A stretch of DNA of 64,000 bases from positions 372,001 through 436,000 of the forward strand of contig NZ_CP060784.1 in assembly GCF_014489555.1 (NCBI RefSeq), written 5' to 3'. The notes beneath the pieces were generated by a model that made no database searches, was not told the origin of the DNA, and was given only the letters and a program-made list of their open reading frames with translations. Source of the stretch: Hymenobacter qilianensis (GTDB lineage Bacteria > Bacteroidota > Bacteroidia > Cytophagales > Hymenobacteraceae). Position numbers and translations under genes: made by a program. This document shows, piece by piece, positions 29,691-37,231 of this stretch; the first letter of the stretch is position 1; every line of letters starts with the position of its first letter.

Positions 29691-30725
29691 TTATTCGGGG
29701 CGAGGTCGGCCTAGCATCAGCCGCAGATTCAGCCGCACGATGTCGCCCATGGTGCGGCAGCGGTTAAACTGCGTGGTGTGGTGATGCTGATTCAGCTCCT
29801 GCTGCAAAATGCTCGTCTTCTCGGGCGTCGATAGCTCGTCGGGGCGCATACAGTCCATCAGGTCCTTGAGGCGGTAGCGCTCGGCGCGGGCCCGGCGGGC
29901 CATCAGGGTGCGCTCTTCGGTTTGGTACTGCCGGATGCTTTCGCCCGTAAGCAGCTTGCTGCACAGCTGCACCACGGCCCGGTTATCCTTGAAAAACTGC
30001 GGCAGATACATGGTCTTTTTGCCCTCGTAGCTCTGCTGATCGAAGTCGATGGCCCGCACGCGATACTGCTCGTCCTCGAAGTCAGGCGTCACGTCAATCA
30101 CGTAGTTGTAAGCGCGCATATCGCCCAGCAAGCGAGCAAAGCAGCGCTCATTAAACTTGACAAACTCCTTCGCAATCCGCACCTGATTGAGGTGGGGCCG
30201 CTGCAAATGGTCGCGAATGAAATCGTCGCCCGGAATGCCGGCAATGTGCTCTTCAATCAGCGAGTCGCCACTGACCAAGTAGTTGATGCTGTTGGGCGAC
30301 AAAATATGCTCCAGCTCCAGCCCGTACACCCGCGAGGCGTCGGCGCGCTTCACGTAGAAATAGTCATAGTTGTCGTTAAACTGATTGACGATACGCACCC
30401 GAAATGGATTAGAATTGCCAAACCGGCAATAGTCAATTCTATCCGTGAGCAGGTGCTCGCTGAACGACAGGTCGCCGTCGGTTTTCAGCAGCGCATACAC
30501 CTCCGTGAGGCCCGCCGCCAACTCCTGCAACGCGGAGGGTTCGTAGTAAACCGTTTCCCAGAGCGTATCGCGGCCGTTGCGGTCGAGCAGCGGATAAGCC
30601 CCGCTGAAGCGCGTCAGGTCTTTATACGTGACGGGCAGGCGGGTTTCGCGATCGAACTCGTGCAGGTAGCGCCGCAGCGGCTCCCCGATGGGGTAGTAAA
30701 GTTTCTTCTTGGAGATATTGGTCAT
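29691..30725 (-). CDS. Conserved hypothetical protein with kinase-like catalytic residues
   Basis: About 344 residues starting MTNISKKKLYYPIGEPLRR. No signal peptide or membrane segment. I do not recognise a named family. The section LLGDMRAYNYVIDVTPDF followed by YRVRAIDFDQQSYEG has the layout of a kinase catalytic loop (D-x4-N) and DFD/DFG motif, with an upstream acidic/basic pattern that could form the N-lobe (FRVRIVNQF, YDYFYVKRAD). The C-terminus is helical and Arg-rich. A kinase-like fold is an inference that needs structure comparison. Confidence 0.6.
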   Translation of the reverse strand: MTNISKKKLYYPIGEPLRRYLHEFDRETRLPVTYKDLTRFSGAYPLLDRNGRDTLWETVYYEPSALQELAAGLTEVYALLKTDGDLSFSEHLLTDRIDYCRFGNSNPFRVRIVNQFNDNYDYFYVKRADASRVYGLELEHILSPNSINYLVSGDSLIEEHIAGIPGDDFIRDHLQRPHLNQVRIAKEFVKFNERCFARLLGDMRAYNYVIDVTPDFEDEQYRVRAIDFDQQSYEGKKTMYLPQFFKDNRAVVQLCSKLLTGESIRQYQTEERTLMARRARAERYRLKDLMDCMRPDELSTPEKTSILQQELNQHHHTTQFNRCRTMGDIVRLNLRLMLGRPRPE

Positions 30726-30770
30726 GGGTGGGGCGGCGGAAGAAGCGAAGTTACTAAAAGGCGGAAGGTG

Positions 30771-30879
30771 GTCATGCAGAGCATTCCGCGCATGAAGCGG
30801 CGACGAAGCATCTCGCATGTTTAACAGGATTAGTAATCCAACGAGCGCTGGCGAGATGCATCGCTGCGCTCTGCAGGAC
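30771..30879. repeat. GTCATGCAGAG-type palindromic intergenic repeat, copy 1
   Basis: It starts GTCATGCAGAGC and GACGAAGCATCTCGC, has a variable centre and ends GCGAGATGCATCG...GCTCTGCAGGAC, so the halves are inverted copies. The second copy is at 34330. REP-like structure; it lies between divergent genes. Confidence 0.75.
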
Positions 30880-30969
30880 GTTCTTTTATAACAAGCCGTT
30901 TTTTCATCTACTGACTCCGAAAAATACCGAACTTCGCGGCATCCTTCTATTTGGCTTTTCGCTGCCGTT

Positions 30970-32169
30970 ATGAAAAAACTCTTTATCACACTTACGTTGG
31001 TGCTGGTGCTGCCGGTGCTATCCAATGGCTGGGGCTTTTTTGCCCACAAAACCATTGCCCAGGTAGCCGTGTATGCCCTGCCTGGCTCTATGCAGGCTTT
31101 TTACTTTCGTCATCTGAATGAGATAGTGAAGAAGTCGATTGCGGCGGATGAGCGCCGCGAAGCCGACCCCGCCGAGGCCCCACGTCACTTCATCGACATG
31201 GACCACTTCGGCGACGACCCGTTTGGCGACATGCCCAAAGCCTGGGATGACGCGGCCGCCAGATATACCGCCGACACGCTGCGTAAGTACGGCACCGTGC
31301 CGTGGACAGTGTTGGAGGTGAAAGAGAAGCTAACCGAAGCATTTCGCCAGCGTGACACAACTGCTATCATTGCCCTGTCCGCCGACCTTTGCCACTACAT
31401 TTCGGATGCGCACGTGCCGCTGCATACCACCATGAACTACGATGGCCAGCTCAGCAACCAAACCGGTATGCACAGCCTCTGGGAGTCGAAGCTGCCGGAG
31501 CGCCACATTGCGAAGTACAAGCTGGACAGCAAGCCTGCTAAGTATATCAAAGATCCGCAGGCGGCTATCTGGGCCGTGGTGCAGGAGTCGTACGGCTTTT
31601 TGGGGGCTACTTTCGATCTGGAAGAAGCCGTAACCCGCAACTTCACGCCCGAGACGAAATACACGTTTTCGCACCGCTACGGCAAAACGCGCCGCTCCTA
31701 CTCCGATGCCTTCGCCGATGCTTACCACGATAAAGTAGGCGGCATGGTGGCTTACCGGCTCAAGCAGGCGCCCACGGCCGTAGCTTCTATGTGGCTCACC
31801 GCCTGGCAGGATGCCGGCAAGCCCGACCTAAACGCCCTCATGGCCCGCAAGCCCGGCAAGGAAGAGAAAGCCAAGCTTGCGGCCGAGCTCAAGCTTTGGG
31901 ACAAGAACGAGCTGGTGCCGCAGAATATGCTGCTGGCCATGCAAAAGGAAAAAGTAGTAGAAAAGGCCGACGAGATTAACTCAGCCGACCAAGCGCCCGC
32001 CGCCCCTGCTGAGGCGGCTCCGGCTCCGGCCGCTGCGCCAGCTATTGTGCCAGCACCTACGCCAGCGCCAGTGCCAGCCGCTCCCGAAAAAGTAAAAACC
32101 AAAGTAAAAACGGAAGCTGGCAATGTGAAGCAAAAAGCTAAAGCCAAAAAAACCGACGACGGCTGGTAA
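30970..32169 (+). CDS. Secreted S1/P1-nuclease or zinc phospholipase C-like protein with Ala/Pro-rich tail
   Basis: 399 residues. After the signal peptide the mature protein begins WGFFAHKTIAQVAVYALP; the N-terminal Trp followed by His is the zinc-binding start of the S1/P1 nuclease and phospholipase C fold. Further ligands: HFIDMDHFGDD and LSADLCHYISDAHVPLHTT, and HSLWESKLPERH. From about residue 330 there is an Ala/Pro-rich stretch (QAPAAPAEAAPAPAAAPA) and a Lys-rich end. It is probably periplasmic, acting on nucleic acid or phospholipid. The tail may bind the envelope. Confidence 0.83.
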   Translation: MKKLFITLTLVLVLPVLSNGWGFFAHKTIAQVAVYALPGSMQAFYFRHLNEIVKKSIAADERREADPAEAPRHFIDMDHFGDDPFGDMPKAWDDAAARYTADTLRKYGTVPWTVLEVKEKLTEAFRQRDTTAIIALSADLCHYISDAHVPLHTTMNYDGQLSNQTGMHSLWESKLPERHIAKYKLDSKPAKYIKDPQAAIWAVVQESYGFLGATFDLEEAVTRNFTPETKYTFSHRYGKTRRSYSDAFADAYHDKVGGMVAYRLKQAPTAVASMWLTAWQDAGKPDLNALMARKPGKEEKAKLAAELKLWDKNELVPQNMLLAMQKEKVVEKADEINSADQAPAAPAEAAPAPAAAPAIVPAPTPAPVPAAPEKVKTKVKTEAGNVKQKAKAKKTDDGW

Positions 32170-32203
32170 AATTGCCTCAGCGCCGCTTTTAGCGCCCCTC
32201 CCG

Positions 32204-32250
32204 ACCTCCCCCACTTATTTGCCCAGGCAAGTTGGTGGGGAGGTTTTTTT
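32204..32250 (+). terminator. Intrinsic terminator after the nuclease-like gene
   Basis: ACCTCCCCCAC, a long loop containing TTGCCCAGGCAA, then GTGGGGAGGT and T7. The arms have five C against four G. Confidence 0.75.
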
Positions 32251-32483
32251 GTTCCAATGAGGAAAGGAAGGTCTTTGCGGAGTTAAAAACACGGGCGGCA
32301 GTGGCGCTGGCAGGGTTATACTCAGGTAGTTAGCGCCCAAATGACATAATTATATAGTTGAGCTTCAGCTAATTACAACGAACTAAGGGCAGACAGAACC
32401 GTAAGGTTAATAGGCTTTGCCGCGCTTTTGAGCCAGACGAGGTACTATATTCTTTCACTTCCATCCTTTACCACACTACCGCT
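32251..32483. other. Intergenic region before Mn catalase
   Basis: With the terminator it makes a gene-free stretch of about 313 bases. No open frame, tRNA or long repeat is seen. The AT-rich end near 32440-32460 (GGTACTATATTCTTTCAC) is the likely promoter of the catalase gene. Confidence 0.5.
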
Positions 32484-33388
32484 ATGATCTTACGCTATGA
32501 TCGGCTGGCCGTTGAGCTGCCCAAGCCCAAAAATCCCTCGCCCAATGATGCCGCCGCCATTCAGGAGCTGCTGGGGGCAAATACGGGGAGATGTCGACTC
32601 TGATGAACTACACGTTTCAGTCGTTCAACTTTCGGGGCCGCGACCGGCTCCGCCCCTTCTATGACCTAACGTGCAGCATCGCGGCCGAAGAATATAGCCA
32701 CATCGAAGCCGTATCATACGCCATCAACCTGCTGCTCACCGGCCAGACGGTGCGCGGAAAAGACCCGGTGTCGGGCCCGCTGAAAGGTGCCGTAGATGCC
32801 CGTAATAGCTACCATTTCTTGAGCAGCGCGCAAACCGCCATGCCTTTCGATTCGATGGGCAACCCCTGGACCGGCCAATACGTGCACAGCAGCGGCAACC
32901 TGAAGCTGGACTTATTGCACAACTTTTTTCTGGAGTGCGGCGCCCGCGCCAACAAGATGCGGGTGTATGAAATGGTGACCGATCCCTGCGCCCGCACCAT
33001 GGTGGGCTATCTGCTGGTGCGCGGCGGCCTGCACGTAGTAGCCTATGCCAAAGCCCTCGAAAAGCTGACTGGTGTGGAAGTAACCAAGCTGGTGCCCGTA
33101 CCCGAGCTGAGCAACGATGCTTTCCCCGAAGCCAAAAAGCTTCAGGATCAGCAGAAGCTGCACCTCAAGCTATATACATTCAGCCCAGATGATTACAAGC
33201 AGGCCGGTATTATCTGGAATGGCAATCATCCGGAAGATGGCCAGCCGCTGGAACTGATTCAGGGTGGTTTCCAGGGTGTGCCGTACCCCGAGCTGGAAGA
33301 GGAGCCCCAGCTCAACTCGCCCGGCGCCGACGACTACGACCCGCAGATGTTCAAGGACATTGCCAAGAAAATGGGAATGAAAATGTAG
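32484..33388 (+). CDS. Manganese catalase (frameshifted as assembled)
   Basis: The N-terminus MILRYDRLAVELPKPKNP starts at 32484. The frame breaks in the G-tract 32573-32577; one extra G gives QELLGGKYGEMSTLMNYTFQS, exactly the family sequence. Dimanganese ligands: the Glu in YGEMSTLMNY, E in AAEEYSHIEAVSYAINLL with its His, and the later E and H in FFLECGARANKMR and GLHVVAYAKAL. Corrected length about 301 residues. It breaks down hydrogen peroxide in the cytoplasm without heme. Single gene with its own promoter region. Confidence 0.92.
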
Positions 33389-33514
33389 TCGTTCGCTTTT
33401 AGCGCCAGCTACTTAGATTTGGGTGTTGTCTTCCTGAAGGGAGGGCAACACCTTTTTTTAGGCTTCACCCAACGGGCCACAGGCTGAATCTGGTCCGTGC
33501 ATCAGCGTAGTTGT

Positions 33515-34300
33515 ATGCCGTTTTTCTTTACTGACCTAAGAATTTGCCCCCCAGGAAGGCACTGTGCGGTGCTGGCTTGCTGGCTGACCATCGGGCTACT
33601 GACAGGCTGCGGCCAAGCCGAAAAAAAGCCCCCCACCGAGCCTGAAACGCCCGCCGCACCCAGCCTTCCCGGCCCCGACCTTACGGCCCTGGCCGACAGC
33701 AACGTGGCCGCATTGCTCACCCCTTACCTAAATCAATATCCTGGCGATGAAGTAGTTATCCGCACGCGCCACGGCAATATGCGCGTGCGCCTCTACGATG
33801 ATACGCCAATTCATAAAGCCAACTTTCTGCTATTGGCGCGTCGGGGCGTATTCGATGAAACGGTGTTTAATCGCGTAGTTAAGGGCTTCGCGATTCAGGG
33901 CGGGCGGGGCGAAAATCGCACCATCCGGATTGCCCGCTACCGACTGCCGCCGGAGTTTCGGCCCCAGCGCTTTCATAAGCGTGGCGCCCTGGGCATGGCC
34001 CGCTACGACGACGATCAGAACCCCGACCGCCGCTCTTCCTCCACCGACTTTTACTTTGTGCAAGGCGAAAAGCTGACCCCCGACCAGTCGCGCCAAATGG
34101 CTGGCCGCGCCCTCACTCCCGAGCAGGTGCGCACCTACGCCAGCGTAGGCGGCGTGCCCGCTCTGGACGGAAAGTACACTGTGTTTGGAGAGGTAGTGGA
34201 AGGCTTGGAAGTGATTGATAAGATAGCCGCCGAGCCCGTCGACCCCTATAAATGGCCGCTGAAAGACGTACCGATTAAGGTAGAAGTAGCAGAGAAGTAG
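33515..34300 (+). CDS. Lipoprotein cyclophilin-type peptidyl-prolyl isomerase
   Basis: Starting at ATG 33515, about 261 residues. The lipobox LLTGC follows a hydrophobic stretch (AVLACWLTIG), so it is a lipoprotein. The cyclophilin domain shows VVIRTRHGNMRVRLYDD, NFLLLARRGVFDETVFNRV, GFAIQGGRG, GALGMARYDDD and DFYFVQGEK, ending KYTVFGEVVEGLEVIDKI. It catalyses proline isomerisation in envelope proteins. An earlier GTG at 33497 is possible. Confidence 0.87.
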   Translation: MPFFFTDLRICPPGRHCAVLACWLTIGLLTGCGQAEKKPPTEPETPAAPSLPGPDLTALADSNVAALLTPYLNQYPGDEVVIRTRHGNMRVRLYDDTPIHKANFLLLARRGVFDETVFNRVVKGFAIQGGRGENRTIRIARYRLPPEFRPQRFHKRGALGMARYDDDQNPDRRSSSTDFYFVQGEKLTPDQSRQMAGRALTPEQVRTYASVGGVPALDGKYTVFGEVVEGLEVIDKIAAEPVDPYKWPLKDVPIKVEVAEK

Positions 34301-34329
34301 CTTAAATCTTAAGCTAATAACCCCAATCC

Positions 34330-34432
34330 GTCATGCAGAGCAGCGCGAAGCATCTCGCGTGCTGATGTTGTGGTAGTAACCCCACGAAGCGAGCTAGATG
34401 CTTCGCTCCGCCTCTGCATGACGGTCTGGTAA
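34330..34432. repeat. GTCATGCAGAG-type palindromic intergenic repeat, copy 2
   Basis: Outer arms GTCATGCAGAG and CTCTGCATGAC are perfect inverted copies. Inner arms CGAAGCATCT and AGATGCTTCG also pair. It lies between convergent genes and shares its arm sequences with the copy at 30771. Confidence 0.85.
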
Positions 34433-34443
34433 GGAGGTTCCGC

Positions 34444-34836
34444 TTATTCACGGCGAATAGCTGTGAGCAATATCTTGTAGGCGTCGCCTTGCTGCGCTTG
34501 GGTAAACTCTCGCAGTTCCTGGCGTGAGAAGCTTTTAATATCATCAGGGTTGAATAAATCAGGCTCCTTTTCCAGGCTTATATCAGCAGAAGGCACCTCG
34601 CGGCGTGCAGGATGAAAGAAAGCGCTGTCGGCAGTGAAGCGGACGAGTTGATAGTAAAAGTAGCTCGGCTTGGTAGTGCCCGCAGGCTGGTAGCTCACCA
34701 CATACACATCCCCGGCCTTCGGATTGGCCAGATGATCCTGCAGTTTTTCCTCGGCACTCTGACAGCCGACCAGCAACATAAGCCAAACGAGAATACTGGG
34801 CAAAAAATGCCGTAGCCGCGACGATTGATTTTTCAT
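34444..34836 (-). CDS. Small lipoprotein of unknown function
   Basis: 130 residues from MKNQSSRLRHFLPSILVW, with lipobox LLVGC followed by QSAEEKL. The mature part has mixed beta strands (GDVYVVSYQPAG; YFYYQLVRFTADSAFFHP) and a charged end. No family recognised. A GGGGGCAAATTT motif lies just upstream of the start. Earlier in-frame DNA to 34965 overlaps a terminator and is rejected. Confidence 0.7.
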   Translation of the reverse strand: MKNQSSRLRHFLPSILVWLMLLVGCQSAEEKLQDHLANPKAGDVYVVSYQPAGTTKPSYFYYQLVRFTADSAFFHPARREVPSADISLEKEPDLFNPDDIKSFSRQELREFTQAQQGDAYKILLTAIRRE

Positions 34837-34910
34837 AAGCTTCTGGGGGCAAATTTGATGACGACATCTAGCTATTACGGACACTAATATGGCTCGCTTA
34901 TTCCAGCAAT

Positions 34911-34947
34911 AAAAAAGGCGGCTCGCATCATGCGGGCCGCCTTTTTT
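34911..34947. terminator. Intrinsic terminator downstream of the first M13 peptidase
   Basis: A6, GGCGGCTCGCA, loop, TGCGGGCCGCC, T6. It lies just beyond the 3' end of the minus-strand M13 gene at 34971. Confidence 0.85.
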
Positions 34948-34970
34948 ATGTAATTCAAGAGCCAAAAGCT

Positions 34971-37067
34971 CTACCAGATAACGGCACGTCTGGTTTCAGC
35001 GCGCACCATTTTAGCGTCGTCCTTGCAGCCGAATGCCTCATAGAATTGGGGCATATTCTGGAGCGGACCATTGGTACGGAACTGACCTGGGGAGTGCGGA
35101 TCAGTGAGCACCTGCTGGCGCAGAGATTCAGGCCGGGCGTTAGTACGCCAGATCTGGGCCCAGGCCAGGAAGAAGCGCTGCTCGGGCGTGAAGCCGTCTA
35201 TCTTGGTTTTAGGCTTGCCTTCCAGCTGCTTCTGCAAAGCGGTATAAGCAATGCTCAGGCCGCCGAGGTCGGCCAAGTTTTCACCCATGGTCAGCTTGCC
35301 ATTCACAAAAACCGAGTCGAGGGGCGAGAACGCGCTGTACTGCGCCCCTACAATAGCGGCGCGGGCTTCAAACTTCTCTGCATCTTCCTTCGTCCACCAG
35401 TCGCGTAGGTTGCCTTCAGCGTCATACTGACGGCCTTGATCATCAAAACCATGGGTCAGCTCGTGGCCAATTACTGCGCCCATACCGCCGTAGTTTACCG
35501 CGTCGTCAGCGTTGGGGTCGAAGAAGGGCGGCTGCAGGATACCGGCCGGAAACACAATCTCATTCATCGACGGGTTATAGTAGGCATTCACCGTGGGCGG
35601 CGTCATGCCCCACTCCTTCCGGTCGATGGGCTTCCCGAACTTGCTCACGTTATCATTAAATGCCCAAATGCGGGTATTAATAAGGTTCTGAGCGTAGGAA
35701 TCGCGGCTGATATTCAGGGCCGAATAATCTTTCCACTGATCAGGATAGCCGATTTTCACAGTGAAGGCATCCAGCTTTTTCTGGGCTTCTGCTTTGGTGG
35801 CCGCGCTCATCCAAGTGTTCTTCTGAATGTGCTCCGAGAAGGCCGCGCGCAGGTTGTTCACCATCTCCAAAGCCTTGGCCTTGGCATCGCCGGGGAATGC
35901 TTTGTCAACATAAAGCTGACCGAAAGCTTCGCCTAATGCCCCATCGGTAGCGCGTAGCATGCGCTTCCAGCGAGGCTGTTGCTGCTTAGCGCCGCTCAAC
36001 ACCTGGTTGAAGCGGAACGACTCATCCACAAATGACTTTGGCAGCGCCGAGGTCATAGAGGTCACGAAGTGCCAGCGCATGTAGGTCTTCAGGTCAGCCA
36101 AGGGCGTGTCCTTCATGAGGGAACTAGCCTCCTTAAAGAATGCAGGCTGTCCTACGATAACTTCCTTTGCGGCGCCCAACTTATTGTTAGCCAACAGAGT
36201 AGGCAAACCCAAATTGGGGAATTGCTTATTCGCTTCGGCCACCGTCATTTTGTTGTAGTTGGCGTAGGGGTCGCGCAGATCCACGCGGGCTTTGCTGGCT
36301 TTGGCAAGGCGCGTCTCGATGCGCATCACCGTGGCCGCATTTTTCGCTGCGGCAGCCTCACTATCACCGGCGAGCTTAAACGTATTGGTCAGATACGTCT
36401 GGTAAGCCGTGCGGATAGCTTTAGAGCGAGCGTCGTCCTTCAGGTAATAATCGCGGTCGGGTAAGCTAAGGCCGCCTTGGTACAGATTGACAGCATATTG
36501 GGTGCTAATCTTGTCATCCTGACCCACATAAGCGCCGAAGAAGGCACCCGTGCGCAGCATCTGATGACGAGCCAGCAACGTTTGCAGTCCTTTTAGGTCC
36601 TTCACGGCCGCAAGGCGGTCCAGCTCTGGCTTCAGAGGCGTCATTCCAGCCTTCTCAATCGCCATTGAGTCCATGGCAGTGAAGTAGTAGTCGCCTACTT
36701 TCTGCGCGTTGGAACCCTTGGTGGCGCTAGTGTTGGCAGCAGCTTCGTCCAGAATCTGCCGCATTACGGCATTGTTTTTATCAAACAACTCATTGAAACT
36801 TCCCCATGACGACTCAGCCGCCGGCACGGGGTTGTTTTTCATCCAGTTACCGCTAGCGAACTGGTTGAAATCTTGGCAAGGATCAACCGTCTTATCAATG
36901 TTCGCAACATCCAGACCTACTCCTTTTACCATAGGCTCTTCGGCCGGGGCGGTAGTAGTGGTGGCGGTTGTGTCGGTGGTGGCTGGCGGAGTGCTGGTTG
37001 CACAGCTAGCCATGGCTAACCCAGCCGCGGCTACCATAGCCAGGGTCAGGCTTTTTTGTTTTTTCAT
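34971..37067 (-). CDS. M13-family zinc metallopeptidase lipoprotein (copy 1)
   Basis: 698 residues. Signal peptide with lipobox MASC, then a Thr-rich linker. Neprilysin/PepO features: DPCQDFNQFASGNWM at the start, NAYYNPSMNEIVFPAGILQ, zinc motif VIGHELTHGFDDQGRQYD and the third ligand region GENLADLGGLSIAY; it ends with the family Trp (AVIW). M13 enzymes cut peptides at the amino side of hydrophobic residues. It is probably anchored on the periplasmic or outer leaflet. Its neighbour at 37232 is a close tandem copy. A terminator lies between the two genes, so they are probably transcribed separately. Confidence 0.93.
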   Translation of the reverse strand: MKKQKSLTLAMVAAAGLAMASCATSTPPATTDTTATTTTAPAEEPMVKGVGLDVANIDKTVDPCQDFNQFASGNWMKNNPVPAAESSWGSFNELFDKNNAVMRQILDEAAANTSATKGSNAQKVGDYYFTAMDSMAIEKAGMTPLKPELDRLAAVKDLKGLQTLLARHQMLRTGAFFGAYVGQDDKISTQYAVNLYQGGLSLPDRDYYLKDDARSKAIRTAYQTYLTNTFKLAGDSEAAAAKNAATVMRIETRLAKASKARVDLRDPYANYNKMTVAEANKQFPNLGLPTLLANNKLGAAKEVIVGQPAFFKEASSLMKDTPLADLKTYMRWHFVTSMTSALPKSFVDESFRFNQVLSGAKQQQPRWKRMLRATDGALGEAFGQLYVDKAFPGDAKAKALEMVNNLRAAFSEHIQKNTWMSAATKAEAQKKLDAFTVKIGYPDQWKDYSALNISRDSYAQNLINTRIWAFNDNVSKFGKPIDRKEWGMTPPTVNAYYNPSMNEIVFPAGILQPPFFDPNADDAVNYGGMGAVIGHELTHGFDDQGRQYDAEGNLRDWWTKEDAEKFEARAAIVGAQYSAFSPLDSVFVNGKLTMGENLADLGGLSIAYTALQKQLEGKPKTKIDGFTPEQRFFLAWAQIWRTNARPESLRQQVLTDPHSPGQFRTNGPLQNMPQFYEAFGCKDDAKMVRAETRRAVIW

Positions 37068-37170
37068 AAGTGGGTGGAAATGCGAAAAAAGAGGGGGAAA
37101 TAGACAATTCAGTGAAGAAAGATAAAGAAAAAGCTGGAGCGCAATAGTAATGCGAACAACAACAAGGCAC

Positions 37171-37206
37171 AAAAAAGCCCCCAGAGGTCTCTGCGGGGCT
37201 TTTTTT
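37171..37206. terminator. Intrinsic terminator between the two M13 genes
   Basis: A6, GCCCCCAGAG, loop, CTCTGCGGGGC, T6-7. The G in the right arm is offset by a C, giving a bulge. Confidence 0.75.
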
Positions 37207-37231
37207 AAGCTTTAATTAACGAAGCTGCTTC

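Noticed and set aside
31752..32147. Ala/Gly-rich minus-strand frame
   Set aside because: Antisense of the Ala/Pro-rich tail of the nuclease-like protein.
34583..34867. 94-codon frame with Cys residues
   Set aside because: Out-of-frame shadow of the lipoprotein gene at 34444.
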